DNA of 64,000 bases. It comes from Campylobacter sp. MIT 99-7217 (lineage in GTDB: Bacteria > Campylobacterota > Campylobacteria > Campylobacterales > Campylobacteraceae). Every line of letters begins with the position of its first letter. Position 1 is the stretch's first letter. Position numbers and translations under genes: made by a program. Shown piece by piece: positions 39,194 through 48,908 of the stretch. The notes beneath the pieces are model-generated. The model was not told the origin of the DNA, did not search any database, and saw only the letters and a program-made list of their open reading frames with translations. The DNA is taken from positions 62,001-126,000 of the forward strand of contig NZ_QHLJ01000006.1 in assembly GCF_006864365.1 (NCBI RefSeq), written 5' to 3'.

Positions 39194-39811
39194 TTAGTTA
39201 AAAGTTCTTTCAAGTATAAGTAAGCTTTTTTCATCTTCAAAAAGACTCTTTGGCAAAAGATATTCTCCACTTAAAAAGGGTATATCAAGCTTGGTTTTAT
39301 TTAGCTTAAGTGTATATATATCCTCAAAGGCTTGTTCTATCAAGCTGGTGCAGTAAAATCCGTCCGCTCTTAATACAAATTTTTCCCCCTCTTTTTGAAG
39401 TGCCTTTTTGACGATAAGCTTTTTTTGCTCATCACTTAAATCATATCTTTTAAGGGCTATGCTTTTTGAAAGACTTAAAAAGTCCTCTAGGCTTGAAACT
39501 AAGACCTGATCGCTTTTTAAAGGATCATCATCTGTTGTTGCGTGCAAGATTAAAACAGGATCTGTAGAAATGATAAGACCAAGGTGAGAATACTTGCTTT
39601 GAGAAAGCTCTTGTATAACTAAGCTATCATATCCTATGCCTTGCCTAAAAATAAGATCAGCCAAGCTAAAATCTTTAAAATCGCCTAAATTTTTATTAGA
39701 ATAAGCCCTTGTATCAATGCTTTTTTGCAAAAACACAAGGACTAAAACAAATACAATAAGAAGTAAAAAAAGCCAAAGAACCTTGCTTTTTAGATTTTTT
39801 CTATCTTCCAA
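39194..39811 (-). CDS. Membrane-anchored YiiX-like (permuted NlpC/P60) cysteine hydrolase
   Basis: 205 residues: one N-terminal membrane anchor (about 10-30, VLWLFLLLIVFVLVLVFL), then a YiiX/YebB-like permuted papain-fold domain. Seen: DLIFRQGIGYDSLVIQELSQ, the His motif KYSHLGLI, ILHATTDD, and the Cys motif FYCTSLIEQAFE. Such enzymes cleave peptide or acyl bonds; the substrate is unknown. The start is TTG 39811 with no clear ribosome binding site, and it overlaps the upstream lipoprotein gene by 22 bases, suggesting coupled translation. Confidence 0.82.
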   Translation of the reverse strand: MEDRKNLKSKVLWLFLLLIVFVLVLVFLQKSIDTRAYSNKNLGDFKDFSLADLIFRQGIGYDSLVIQELSQSKYSHLGLIISTDPVLILHATTDDDPLKSDQVLVSSLEDFLSLSKSIALKRYDLSDEQKKLIVKKALQKEGEKFVLRADGFYCTSLIEQAFEDIYTLKLNKTKLDIPFLSGEYLLPKSLFEDEKSLLILERTFN

Positions 39812-40182
39812 GTTTGATTATCTTTTACAAGACGAGCTTTGCCTTTGTTGCTTGAACCATCATTAAAAAGAATTTCAAAATCTACAAAAGCCTTATTTTC
39901 CTCTACCTTTGAACTTAAGATTTTCACTTCTTTTAAGCCACCTTTTTTATCAGTTTGTGCTTTTGAATTTTGGGCAAATGCTTTGAGCTTACCTGTAAAC
40001 ATTTCTTTTGTGCCATCATCTTTAACATCTTTTCCAAGATACATTTTTTCTATATCAAATTTGCCCTCAGCAATTTCGCTAAGAAAATCTTTTGTAAGAC
40101 TTTCAGGATCGTTACTTGAGCCACAAGCAACAAAGAAGACAAGGATCAAAGCCGTAAAAAAAGTTTTGGAAGTGTTTAACAT
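39790..40182 (-). CDS. DUF4878-type lipoprotein
   Basis: 130 residues. Signal with lipobox VFFVAC (Cys about residue 20), then an NTF2-like alpha+beta fold of the DUF4878 type: PESLTKDFLSEIAEGKFDIE, DFEILFNDGSSNKGKARLV and a final QTWKIEKI. Function unknown; such small lipoproteins often bind ligands or stabilise envelope partners. It overlaps the YiiX-like hydrolase gene and is transcribed before it, so the pair probably works together in the envelope. AAGGAACATAA precedes the ATG. Confidence 0.82.
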   Translation of the reverse strand: MLNTSKTFFTALILVFFVACGSSNDPESLTKDFLSEIAEGKFDIEKMYLGKDVKDDGTKEMFTGKLKAFAQNSKAQTDKKGGLKEVKILSSKVEENKAFVDFEILFNDGSSNKGKARLVKDNQTWKIEKI

Positions 40183-40236
40183 TTATGTTCCTTAATAATA
40201 AAATTTTTAAGTATAAAACTTAAATTTTTCTAAAGA

Positions 40237-40242
40237 ATTATA
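40237..40242 (-). promoter_or_regulatory. -10 box of the lipoprotein-hydrolase promoter
   Basis: TATAAT on the minus strand, 55 bases before the lipoprotein ATG, preceded by TGGG. Confidence 0.5.
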
Positions 40243-40316
40243 CCCATTAGAATTAAATTCTATCTTAATTTTATATTTTTAAAAATAAAAAGATTAAGAA
40301 ATACATGAATAAATCC

Positions 40317-40958
40317 TTAAAGATTTTTTATAAAAGACACAGCTTCTTTTGCACTGCTAAAAATTTCGCAGTGATATTTTTGCAGGCTTTTTATATCCTC
40401 ATAACCACAGCTTAAAGCTAGTGGGGTTATTTTGGCATTAAGTGCTGCTTGTATATCAAGAGCTGTGTCTCCTATCATATAAGCATTTTCCCTATCTTTT
40501 TTTAAAATTTCTAGGGCTTTCATTATGGGTTTAGCACTTGGTTTTGGCTCATCAACATCTTCTTTTCCTATCACACAAGTAAAATACTTTAAGACCTGCA
40601 AGTGCTTAAGCAAAATTTGAGAAAAATGTGAATTTTTTGTTGTAACTACGGCTAAATCAGCAAAATTAAAAGCATCTTCTATAGCCTCTCTTGCTTGAGG
40701 TAAAAGTGTTGTTATATCAAGGTAAATTTCTTCATATTTGTTTCTATAAGCTTTGACAAAGTCATCGATACGATCTTTTGAAACACCAAGTTTTTCAAAC
40801 ATGATCTCTAAGGGATAACCCACAAAAGAGCTTATAAGCTCTCTACTAGGGCAGGGTTTTTGACAAACACCAAAGGCAAATTCAAAGGAAAGCATGATTG
40901 ATTCCCTTGAATCAATGAGAGTGCCATCAAGATCAAATAAAATAGTCTTTCTAGACAT
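40317..40958 (-). CDS. HAD-family phosphatase (phosphoglycolate phosphatase type)
   Basis: 213 residues from ATG 40958. HAD motif I LFDLDGTLIDS, motif II VVTTKNSHF, motif III Lys in DVDEPKPSAKPI, motif IV MIGDTALDIQAA. The cap domain is the small helical type of Gph/PpaX enzymes. It probably removes phosphate from phosphoglycolate or nucleotides. The longer frame to TTG 40979 is rejected because that codon lies in the rpsI terminator. No strong ribosome binding site precedes the ATG. Confidence 0.88.
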   Translation of the reverse strand: MSRKTILFDLDGTLIDSRESIMLSFEFAFGVCQKPCPSRELISSFVGYPLEIMFEKLGVSKDRIDDFVKAYRNKYEEIYLDITTLLPQAREAIEDAFNFADLAVVTTKNSHFSQILLKHLQVLKYFTCVIGKEDVDEPKPSAKPIMKALEILKKDRENAYMIGDTALDIQAALNAKITPLALSCGYEDIKSLQKYHCEIFSSAKEAVSFIKNL

Positions 40959-40973
40959 GCAAAAACTTTTTTT

Positions 40974-41002
40974 AAACAAAAGCCTAGTAAATCTAGGCTT
41001 TT
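40974..41002 (-). terminator. Rho-independent terminator of rplM-rpsI
   Basis: A ten-pair stem (AAAAGCCTAG at 40978-40987, CTAGGCTTTT at 40993-41002) with a five-base loop, eleven bases after the rpsI stop and followed on the minus strand by TTTTGTTT. Confidence 0.85.
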
Positions 41003-41012
41003 AAAGGCAAGA

Positions 41013-41402
41013 TTAGCGTTTAGAAAACTGAGGACTTCTTCTTGCTTTTTTGCGTCCGTATTTCTTACGCTCAACGCTTCTACTATCTCTTGTAAGTAAA
41101 CCTTGTGGTTTGAGTAAGGCTCTAAAGTCTGCATCCATTGCTGCTAGAGCCTTTGAAATTCCATGTCTTAAAGCTTCAGCTTGCGCACTATAACCGCCAC
41201 CTAGGGTTGTAGCTTTAATATCCATTAAATTTTCTTGTTTTGTTACAAGCAGAGGTTGGATAACCTTAAGCTTTATAGCCTCGTGTCCACCAAGCCAAGT
41301 ATTTAAGTCCATTCCATTAATGCTTATTTTTCCACTACCTGCCTTGAGCCAAACCTTAGCAATAGCGGTTTTTCTTTTGCCTGTTGCATATATTGTTGCC
41401 AT
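41013..41402 (-). CDS. rpsI: 30S ribosomal protein S9
   Basis: 129 residues of the small-subunit protein S9, whose tail reaches the P-site t[21 protein letters not shown] at the N-terminus, [19 protein letters not shown], and the basic C-terminus [28 protein letters not shown] precedes the ATG. It lies two bases after rplM, the standard L13-S9 pair. Confidence 0.98.
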   Translation of the reverse strand: MATIYATGKRKTAIAKVWLKAGSGKISINGMDLNTWLGGHEAIKLKVIQPLLVTKQENLMDIKATTLGGGYSAQAEALRHGISKALAAMDADFRALLKPQGLLTRDSRSVERKKYGRKKARRSPQFSKR

Positions 41403-41404
41403 GA

Positions 41405-41830
41405 TTATTTTCCTTCTTTAGCGATTTGTGCAGTATGTGGGTGCTCACTGCCTGCGTAAACTTTGAGTTTTTTAAGCATTGCTCTGCCCAAATTTGTTTT
41501 TGGGAGCATTCCTCTAACGGCTAGTTTATAAAGTTTTGCAGGATTTTTAGCAAGCAAGTCCCCAAATTTTTCACTTTTTGTGCTTCCAAAATATCCTGAA
41601 TGTCTGTGATAAAGCTTTTCTTCTGCTTTATTTGCTCCTGTAAAGCTTGCTTTGCTTGCATTAATAATGATCACATAATCCCCACAATCAACATTTGGAG
41701 TAAAATAAGGTTTATTTTTTCCTCTTAAAATGGTTGCAACCTCTGTTAAAAGTCTTCCAAAACGCTTTCCTTCAGCATCTAAAACGATCCATTCTCGTTT
41801 AATCTCGTTTGGCTTTTTTATCTTTGTCAT
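41405..41830 (-). CDS. rplM: 50S ribosomal protein L13
   Basis: 141 residues from ATG 41830 (AAAGGTAAAAAAG upstream); the TTG at 41848 lies before that site and is not the start. Motifs: [58 protein letters not shown]. Early assembly protein of the large subunit, paired with S9. Confidence 0.98.
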   Translation of the reverse strand: MTKIKKPNEIKREWIVLDAEGKRFGRLLTEVATILRGKNKPYFTPNVDCGDYVIIINASKASFTGANKAEEKLYHRHSGYFGSTKSEKFGDLLAKNPAKLYKLAVRGMLPKTNLGRAMLKKLKVYAGSEHPHTAQIAKEGK

Positions 41831-41866
41831 CTTTTTTACCTTTGCCAAAAATTTTTTTAAAATGTG

Positions 41867-41872
41867 ATTATA
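41867..41872 (-). promoter_or_regulatory. -10 box of the rplM-rpsI promoter
   Basis: TATAAT on the minus strand, 36 bases before rplM, behind a T-rich upstream region. Confidence 0.6.
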
Positions 41873-41910
41873 GTAAAAAATACTTAATAAAAACTTAATT
41901 TAAGAAAATA

Positions 41911-42714
41911 TTAAAAATTAAATTCTCCGGCAGCATCTAAAATTCCAGTCATAAAAAGACCTAAAAACAAAAGTCCTAGACAAATTCTATAAATTCCAAA
42001 AGGGATAAAATTAAATTTAGAAATAAACTGCAAAAAGAATTTGATCACAAAAACAGCGACTATAAAAGCAGTTATAAAGCCTACAGCAAGAGGAATGAGT
42101 GAATTTGGATTGCTCAAGAAGCTTGGATTTTCGTAGATATTGTAGCTTGTGGCAATGATCATAGTTGGGATAGCAAGCAAAAAAGAAAACTCAGCAGCTA
42201 CTTTGCGATTTAGTCCCAAGAGTAAGCCTCCAACTATACTTGCTCCACTTCTTGATGTCCCAGGTATCATGGCCAGAGATTGGATAATACCAATCATAAA
42301 GGCTTGCTTAAATTCCACCTCATCTAGGGAATTGATTTTATAGGCTTTGTCCTTATGGTTGTTTTCGATCAGGATAAAAACAATCCCACCTAAAATCAGC
42401 ATAAAAGCTACTATATAAGCATTAAAGAGTTGATCTATAAAATTTGAGAGAAAAAAACCAATCACGCCTGTAGGAAAAAAACCTACCGCAAGTTTATACC
42501 AAATTTCAAAACCAGCAAAAAGCCTTTTATAAAAGATAAAAATCACGGCAAGTATAGATCCAAGTTGGATAATAATAAGAAAGCTTTGCCAAAAATCAGT
42601 GAGTTCTAAATTTAAAATAGAGGTTGTGAGTATCATGTGTCCTGTGGAGCTTACAGGCAAAAACTCCGTAAGTCCTTCAACAACACCTAGTATAAAAGCA
42701 AAAATAAGATCCAA
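41911..42714 (-). CDS. uppP: Undecaprenyl-diphosphatase
   Basis: Inner-membrane enzyme that regenerates undecaprenyl phosphate for peptidoglycan and glycan synthesis; confers bacitracin tolerance. 267 residues, about eight membrane helices. Catalytic motifs [18 protein letters not shown] and [20 protein letters not shown] are both intact. The start is TTG 42714 with AAAAGG eight bases upstream. It is on the same strand as the OPT transporter gene but 194 bases away, with an inverted repeat between them. Confidence 0.95.
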   Translation of the reverse strand: MDLIFAFILGVVEGLTEFLPVSSTGHMILTTSILNLELTDFWQSFLIIIQLGSILAVIFIFYKRLFAGFEIWYKLAVGFFPTGVIGFFLSNFIDQLFNAYIVAFMLILGGIVFILIENNHKDKAYKINSLDEVEFKQAFMIGIIQSLAMIPGTSRSGASIVGGLLLGLNRKVAAEFSFLLAIPTMIIATSYNIYENPSFLSNPNSLIPLAVGFITAFIVAVFVIKFFLQFISKFNFIPFGIYRICLGLLFLGLFMTGILDAAGEFNF

Positions 42715-42908
42715 AATAAAGCCTTTTGTTCAAATAAAGGGCTAATTATACTCAAAAAGACTTAATAAAGCTTAGAAATTTGAGAATTTATAATCAAAAA
42801 TAAAAAAGTTTTTAACAACAAATAAATACAAGGAGCTTAAGATCGATTATAATTTTTATGTATAAGTTTTTGCGAATGGGTAAATTTCACTCATTCGCAA
42901 ATGTGATT

Positions 42909-44903
42909 TTATATTTTATCTCGTTTTAAAACCCTTTTTATAAAGTAAAACACTACGCCTAAAAAGATCACGAGGCTAAGAAGTTCGCTATTTAAAAATT
43001 GAGCGTCTAAAAAGCTTAAAGCAAGAGGATTTTCACTGCCTCCATTAGAGATAGAAAATACCGTGATGATAGCAATGACAACACCAACAAGGCTTTCACC
43101 TACAATAAGTCCCGAGGCGAATAAAATGCCCTTATTTTCTTTGCGTTCTATGCTTTCTTTGTCTTTGAATTGGGTTTGTAATTTCTTGCGTAGTAAGAAA
43201 GCTACAAGTCCGCCTATAACGATAGGAATACTCACAGCAGGTGGCAAATAAACGCCTATGCCCACAGCTAAAGGTGGAAGAGCTAGCTTGCTAAGCTTTC
43301 TTAATATCTTATCAAGAAGTATGATGATGATACCTAGCAATACACCAAAGCCTATTAAAGTATAGTCTATATCATCGTTGAAGATACCTTGTGATAGGGT
43401 CGCCATTAAATTTGCCTGAGGAGCAGCTAAAGCAGCACTTGCGTCCATTCCCTCTCTTGGCAAGCTTCCTACAAAGCCATAAGCTTGGTATAAAAGTTCT
43501 AAAACCGGAGCAATAGCCAAAGCACCAAAAAAACAACCCACAATCAAGGCAATTTGTTGTCTAAAGGGACTTGCACCGACTAAATAACCCGTTTTTAAAT
43601 CCTGTAAATTATCATTTGAAATAGCAGCCGTAGCTAAAATAGCACTTGTGATAAATATAGCTAGGGCAATAGCAAATTTGATCATCAAAGGATCATTACT
43701 TAAATTTGCAGACACAATCAAAAGTAAAACCACAAAGGAAGAGACGATCACCCCTATAATCCCTATGCCTGAAATTGGACTTGATGAAGAACCGACAAGT
43801 CCTGCCATATATCCACAAGTTGCTGCAACGAAAAAGCCAATTAAAACAGCTATCAAAACTCCAACGCTAGAAAATAAAAGACAAAGACCAAATGAAAGCT
43901 CCATTTCATTTACAAAGCTATAAAAACTTACAAAAAGTCCAAGTACCATAAGTACGAAAAAAATGACTATGGTTTTGAAAGAAAGATCTTTATTTTTTAA
44001 GTCATTTGTTTGCTCTTCACTTAAATTTACACGCTTAAAGGTTGCTTTCAATCCCTCAAAAACACTTTTGCTTAGTTCAAAGAGAGTCCAAAGTGCAGCC
44101 GTTGCGATTATGCCTGTGCCGATGAGTCTTACCTTATCTTTCCAAATACCAAAAGCAAAATCACTTAAACTTCCGTCCGTAAAAACACTTTGAGCAGAAA
44201 AATAAGGCACTAAAATTCCCCAAGCAAGAAAAATTCCTATAAAAAGAGCCACACTTGCAAGTAAGCCGATAAGATATCCAGCTCCTAAAAGAGCTAAAGA
44301 ATACCCCATAGAAAAGCAAAATGCCATTTTTGAAGCCATAAAAGCTACCGCACTTTCTCCAACTAAAAGTTTAAAGCCATTCGAACAAAGACTAACTAAG
44401 CCAGCGATTAATGCCCCTAAAGAAATTTCTTTAAGTCCAGCTCTTGAACCTTTTTCCATGTCTTTTTCTTTATCAACAGCTTTTAAAATTTCAGCCGCAG
44501 CTATGCCCTCAGGATAAGCAAGCTTACTTTCTACAACCATAGCCTTTCTTAAGGGTATGGTAAAAAGAACACCTAAAACACCTCCACAAAAACATAACAT
44601 AAAGGTTTGCCAAAGATTAAAATCATTCCAATACCCTACTATAAAGAGTCCGGGCAAGACAAAAATAACGGCAGATAGTGTTCCAGCTGCTGAAACTTGA
44701 GTTTGAACCATATTGTTTTCAAGTATATTTGAGCTTTTAAAAAGACTAAACACGGCTACAGCGATAACTACAGCTGGAATAGAACTTGAAAAAGTAAGCC
44801 CTACTTTTAAGCCTAAATACACATTAGAAGCAGTAAATATAAGAGTTAAAATAGCCCCTAAAAACATGCCTCTAAAGGTAAGTTCTTTGATTTGTTTGTT
44901 CAT
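42909..44903 (-). CDS. OPT-family oligopeptide transporter
   Basis: 664 residues with about 15 hydrophobic helices. The N-terminal QIKELTFRGMFLGAILTLIF, the conserved NVYLGLKVGLTFSSSIPA and the later CGYMAGLVGSSSSPISGIGI are hallmarks of the prokaryotic OPT (oligopeptide/siderophore) family. It probably takes up small peptides, useful for an organism feeding on amino acids. GAAAGGTAAAT precedes the ATG. It is divergent from the DAACS symporter gene. Confidence 0.93.
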   Translation of the reverse strand: MNKQIKELTFRGMFLGAILTLIFTASNVYLGLKVGLTFSSSIPAVVIAVAVFSLFKSSNILENNMVQTQVSAAGTLSAVIFVLPGLFIVGYWNDFNLWQTFMLCFCGGVLGVLFTIPLRKAMVVESKLAYPEGIAAAEILKAVDKEKDMEKGSRAGLKEISLGALIAGLVSLCSNGFKLLVGESAVAFMASKMAFCFSMGYSLALLGAGYLIGLLASVALFIGIFLAWGILVPYFSAQSVFTDGSLSDFAFGIWKDKVRLIGTGIIATAALWTLFELSKSVFEGLKATFKRVNLSEEQTNDLKNKDLSFKTIVIFFVLMVLGLFVSFYSFVNEMELSFGLCLLFSSVGVLIAVLIGFFVAATCGYMAGLVGSSSSPISGIGIIGVIVSSFVVLLLIVSANLSNDPLMIKFAIALAIFITSAILATAAISNDNLQDLKTGYLVGASPFRQQIALIVGCFFGALAIAPVLELLYQAYGFVGSLPREGMDASAALAAPQANLMATLSQGIFNDDIDYTLIGFGVLLGIIIILLDKILRKLSKLALPPLAVGIGVYLPPAVSIPIVIGGLVAFLLRKKLQTQFKDKESIERKENKGILFASGLIVGESLVGVVIAIITVFSISNGGSENPLALSFLDAQFLNSELLSLVIFLGVVFYFIKRVLKRDKI

Positions 44904-45036
44904 ATTTACCTTTCTTGAATGGCGTTTAAATCTTAAGGATTTATTAAATTTAGAGGGCTTTATTTTATAATAGCTTTGCTTAAAAAATAATTTAACTTAA
45001 GATTTTATTTATATAAATAAAAAATAAGGCAAATTT

Positions 45037-45045
45037 TGTTATAAT
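45037..45045 (+). promoter_or_regulatory. Extended -10 promoter of the symporter gene
   Basis: TGTTATAAT at 45037-45045, an extended -10 box 36 bases before the ATG. Confidence 0.65.
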
Positions 45046-45081
45046 TTTTCAAAATTTTATGATTTTTGAGAGGATTATTTT

Positions 45082-46452
45082 ATGAATAAGGACTTTTTTC
45101 AGCATTTTTTAATGCTTTCTCAGTTTGAGAGCATCGTTATATTGGTCATTTTATTTGCGATATTTTATGTGCTTAAAAAAATGGGTGATTTTAAGGTGGG
45201 CTTTAGCTTTCGTATGCTTTTTGCTTTAGTTGTTGGTTTAGTTTTTGGCTTTGTTTTACAATACATAGCTATAAATAACATTGGTGTGCTTTGGTATGAT
45301 GAGGCAAAGCATTGGTTTGGATTTTTTAGCTCCGTTTTTGTTGCTTTTATAAAAATGCTTGTTATCCCTTTGATCAGTGTTTGTATTGTTAAGGTGATCA
45401 TAGAGATAGATAAAAATATAAAGATTTCTTCTTTGCTTGGTGTAGGATTGTTTTGGATACTTTTTAGTACGGCTATTGCTGCTATTTTGGGTGTTATTTT
45501 GGCTTATAGCTTTAATTTGGGAGAAAGCTTTGCTATACAAGAGGGTACAAGACAAATTCGAGAAATTCAAACCTTTTCTAGTATTATACTTGGTCTTATT
45601 CCGAGTAATATCATACAAGCTACAAATAAAGAAAATGTCATTGCTATCGTTATTTTTGCCTTTTTTGTTGGAATTTGTGCAAAAAGAATTTCAAAGAAAG
45701 AAGAGTATGAAGGAGCTTTTAAGAGCTTTGAGGGTTTTGTTTTTAGTTTTTATGGTTTGATGATGAGCATGACGGCTTTAGTGATTAAATTTATGCCTTA
45801 TGCTGTAGTTTGTATGATGGCAAATGTTTTATTAAGAAATGGTTTTGAGGCTATTAGAACAGCCGGACTTTTTATAATCCTTACCTATGTGGCTATGTTT
45901 ATTATGTTTGGGGTGCATTTTTTACTTCTAGCTTCTCAGGGCTTAAATCCTATGAAATATATGAAAAAAGCTTTTCCTGTATGGCTTTTTGCTTTTAGTT
46001 CCCGTTCATCTTTAGGCACTTTGCCTATGACTATTTCAACCTTACAAAATAAACTTGGCGTAAGCTCTGCAGTAGCAAATTTTGTAGCTTCCATAGGGAC
46101 AACTACAGGGCTTAATGGTTGTGCAGGATATTTTCCTGCTATGGCAGCGGTTTTTGTGGCTTTTGCAACGCATACTCCTATTGATTTTACTTTTGCTTTA
46201 ATGATTGTTTTGGTGGCTGTGATAGGCTCTTTGGGTATAGCAGGAGTTCCGGGAAGTGCTACAATGGCAGCTTCTATTATGTTAGCAGGGATTGGCTTTG
46301 GGGATAATTTTGTTATGCTTAGTCTTATCCTAGCTATTGATCCTATTATTGATATGGCAAGAACAGCAAGCAATGTTTCAGGTGCGATGACCTCAGCACT
46401 TTGTACAGCAAAAAATTTAAAGCTTTTAGATAAAAAAGCTTATAATTCTTAA
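45082..46452 (+). CDS. Dicarboxylate/amino acid:cation symporter, TcyP (cystine) type
   Basis: 456 residues of the DAACS/SDF family with eight to ten helices and two re-entrant hairpins. HP1 is seen in FSSRSSLGTLPMTISTLQNK and TM7/HP2 in GTTTGLNGCAGYFPAMAA, then GVPGSATMAASIM. The Cys in NGCAG and overall layout are closer to L-cystine symporters (TcyP/YdjN) than to DctA or GltP, so cystine uptake is likely. Single-gene unit; a shared terminator separates it from nrdA. Confidence 0.88.
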   Translation: MNKDFFQHFLMLSQFESIVILVILFAIFYVLKKMGDFKVGFSFRMLFALVVGLVFGFVLQYIAINNIGVLWYDEAKHWFGFFSSVFVAFIKMLVIPLISVCIVKVIIEIDKNIKISSLLGVGLFWILFSTAIAAILGVILAYSFNLGESFAIQEGTRQIREIQTFSSIILGLIPSNIIQATNKENVIAIVIFAFFVGICAKRISKKEEYEGAFKSFEGFVFSFYGLMMSMTALVIKFMPYAVVCMMANVLLRNGFEAIRTAGLFIILTYVAMFIMFGVHFLLLASQGLNPMKYMKKAFPVWLFAFSSRSSLGTLPMTISTLQNKLGVSSAVANFVASIGTTTGLNGCAGYFPAMAAVFVAFATHTPIDFTFALMIVLVAVIGSLGIAGVPGSATMAASIMLAGIGFGDNFVMLSLILAIDPIIDMARTASNVSGAMTSALCTAKNLKLLDKKAYNS

Positions 46453-46478
46453 AATACTCATTTTTATAAATTTAAAAC

Positions 46479-46503
46479 GAAGAGACTTTCATAAAGTCTC
46501 TTC
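46479..46503. terminator. Bidirectional terminator between the symporter gene and nrdA
   Basis: A perfect 11-pair stem (GAAGAGACTTT at 46479-46489, AAAGTCTCTTC at 46493-46503) with a three-base loop lies between convergent stops and has T-rich flanks on both strands. Confidence 0.85.
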
Positions 46504-46519
46504 AAAGGTTTAATTTGTT

Positions 46520-48889
46520 TTACTGACAACCTTCGCATTCTACGCTACGATCAGCAACGCTTACTTTTTCGCTATCAGGACTTTCGCTTCTTAGATAATA
46601 AGTTGATTTTAAACCAAGCTCATGTGCAAGTTGATAAATTTCATTGAGGTAGCCTCCGCTTGCCTTATCAAGAGACAAGAAGATATTTAAACTTTGTCCT
46701 TGATCAATCCATTTTCCACGAACAGCAGCAGCTTTAATGAGAACTCTTTGATCGATTTCATAAGCTGAGGTATAAAAATTCCAGTTATCAAGGGTTAAAT
46801 TCGGCACAACAACAGGGATCATTCCACTTAAATTTTGCTCAAACCATTTGCGTTTATAAATAGGCTCTATTGTCTGTGTAGTACCTACAAGTATAGATAT
46901 AGAAGAAGTTGGTGCTATAGCCATCAAATAGCCATTTCTCATACCATCTCGTTTAACCTTTTCACGAAGCCTATCCCAGTCGCACTCACTTTGTCCAAAA
47001 AGTCCGTCTCTTAAGGTAAGTGCCTTAGCCTTTTCATTGGCTACATCGATAGGAAAGATACCCTTGCTCCAATTTGAACCCTTAAAATCAGGATAAGAAC
47101 CCTTTTCAAGTGCTAAATTTGAGCTTGCGTTAATCACTTCAAAACTGATATGCTCCATGATCTTGTCTATCTTTTCAAAGTGTTCTTCACTTCCCCAGTG
47201 AATATGAGCTTCAGCAAGCATTTGTGCTTCACCCATAACACCAAGCCCTATAGAACGAGATTTAAGATTTGTATTTTTAACTTTGACATGAGGATAGAAA
47301 TTTAAATCAATCACATTATCAAGCATTCTTATAGCAGTTGGCACAACCCTTGCAATATCTTCTTTAGTGTTAATCTTACTTAAATTTATGCTTGCGAGGT
47401 TGCAAACTGCTGTTTTGCCGTCGTTTTTGTATTTTTCCACTATATAAACTTTTTTGCCATTTATACTATCTAGTGTACTGATTTTTTTTGCAAGTTTTTT
47501 ATAGCCACCATCTATGGTAACTTCTTCATTTTCATCAAAATGAAGTTCGGTTTTATCATCGAAAAGAACTTTGATTTGATAATAATTTGGATCTGTATTT
47601 TGGAAAATTTCCGTGCATAAATTTGAACTTCTAATAATGCCCTTATGTGCATTTGGATTAGCTTTATTTGCATTATCTTTAAAGCATAAAAACGGAAGAC
47701 CGGTTTCAAAATAGTTGAGTAAGATTTTTTTCCAAAGCTCTTTGGCTTCGACTATTTCTTTTGCAATATTTTCATTTCTTTCGTATTCTTCATATTTTTT
47801 TTCAAAGGCTTCTCCATAAAGCTCGCAAAGATCAGGAGTATCAGCAGGATCAAAAAGCGTCCATTTATCATTTTCTTTGACTCTTTTTATAAACAAGTCA
47901 TTTACCCATAAGGCTGGAAAAAGCTCATGAGCCCTTCTTCTTTCCTCGCCTGAGTTTTTACGCAAATCAATAAAATCGCCTATATCCATATGCCAAGTTT
48001 CGATATAAACAGCGATCGCACCCTTTCTTGTGCCAAGTTGATCTACAGCCACAGCGATATCATTTGTGATCTTAAGAAAGGGGATAATACCACCAGCTGC
48101 GTTTTTGTGTCCGTCAATGCTTCCACCCATAGCACGCACCTTAGACCAGTCCCAGCCAATACCTCCACCAAATTTAGAAAGCAAAGCCATTTCTTTATAA
48201 GAATCAAAAATACCCTCTATGTTATCAGGAGTGCTACCGATATAGCATGATGAAAGCTGATGACGCGTAGTTCTTGCGTTTGAAAGTGTTGGAGTTGCTA
48301 GCATGACCTCAAATTTAGAAATGAGATCGTAAAATTTCTTTGCCCATTCTTGAGGATTAAATTCATTTTGAGCTAAAAACATTGCAATAGCCATAAACAT
48401 TTGTTGAGGTAGTTCTATGGGTTCTGCTTTTGAATCTTTTATGAGATATCTATCATAAAGAGTTTTAATCCCAAGATAGGTAAATTGTAGGTCTCTTTCA
48501 GGTTTTATATAAGCGTTTAGATCATCAAGATCGTATTTTTCCTTAAGTCCAAGTAAAATTCTACCCTCTTTTTCACCTTTTTCAAAATAATCACGCAAAT
48601 GATTATAGCGGTTCATTCCATTGACTTTTTTATAAAGATCAAATAAAAAAAGTCTAGCTGCTACAAAGCTCCAGTTTGGACAGTCAATGTCTATCTTATC
48701 AACAGCTGTTTTTATAAGGGTTTTTTGAATTTCGCTTGTAGAAATCCCATCTCGAAACTGAATTTTTGCATCAAGTTCTAACTCGCTCACATTAACGCCG
48801 TCTAAGCCCTTAACCGCATCTCCTGTGCATTTTTTAATCTTTGAAATATTAAGCTCTTCAATGCGTCCATTTCTTTTAATAACTTTCAT
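46520..48889 (-). CDS. nrdA: Ribonucleoside-diphosphate reductase alpha subunit (class Ia)
   Basis: Large subunit that reduces ribonucleotides for DNA synthesis. 789 residues from ATG 48889 (AAGGTAGATTG upstream; a TTG precedes it). N-terminal ATP-cone (VIKRNGRIEELNISKIKKCT), catalytic domain with TLSNARTTRHQLSSCYIGS, the active-site loop NLCTEI, PTSSISILVGTTQTIEPIYK, and the C-terminal redox pair CEGC. The beta subunit gene nrdB is not in this window. Gene order symporter-nrdA-purB-pseudouridine synthase also occurs in C. jejuni. Confidence 0.97.
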   Translation of the reverse strand: MKVIKRNGRIEELNISKIKKCTGDAVKGLDGVNVSELELDAKIQFRDGISTSEIQKTLIKTAVDKIDIDCPNWSFVAARLFLFDLYKKVNGMNRYNHLRDYFEKGEKEGRILLGLKEKYDLDDLNAYIKPERDLQFTYLGIKTLYDRYLIKDSKAEPIELPQQMFMAIAMFLAQNEFNPQEWAKKFYDLISKFEVMLATPTLSNARTTRHQLSSCYIGSTPDNIEGIFDSYKEMALLSKFGGGIGWDWSKVRAMGGSIDGHKNAAGGIIPFLKITNDIAVAVDQLGTRKGAIAVYIETWHMDIGDFIDLRKNSGEERRRAHELFPALWVNDLFIKRVKENDKWTLFDPADTPDLCELYGEAFEKKYEEYERNENIAKEIVEAKELWKKILLNYFETGLPFLCFKDNANKANPNAHKGIIRSSNLCTEIFQNTDPNYYQIKVLFDDKTELHFDENEEVTIDGGYKKLAKKISTLDSINGKKVYIVEKYKNDGKTAVCNLASINLSKINTKEDIARVVPTAIRMLDNVIDLNFYPHVKVKNTNLKSRSIGLGVMGEAQMLAEAHIHWGSEEHFEKIDKIMEHISFEVINASSNLALEKGSYPDFKGSNWSKGIFPIDVANEKAKALTLRDGLFGQSECDWDRLREKVKRDGMRNGYLMAIAPTSSISILVGTTQTIEPIYKRKWFEQNLSGMIPVVVPNLTLDNWNFYTSAYEIDQRVLIKAAAVRGKWIDQGQSLNIFLSLDKASGGYLNEIYQLAHELGLKSTYYLRSESPDSEKVSVADRSVECEGCQ

Positions 48890-48908
48890 CAATCTACCTT
48901 TTCAAAAT

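Noticed and set aside
40832-41134. 100-codon minus-strand frame across the rpsI-phosphatase junction
   Set aside because: It overlaps two clear genes and the terminator in a different frame, with no family match.
42869-42901. Inverted repeat TTTGCGAATG / CATTCGCAAA after the OPT gene as a terminator
   Set aside because: The stem is good but neither strand has a T run after it, and the loop is 13 bases. It could be a binding site, but nothing else supports either role.
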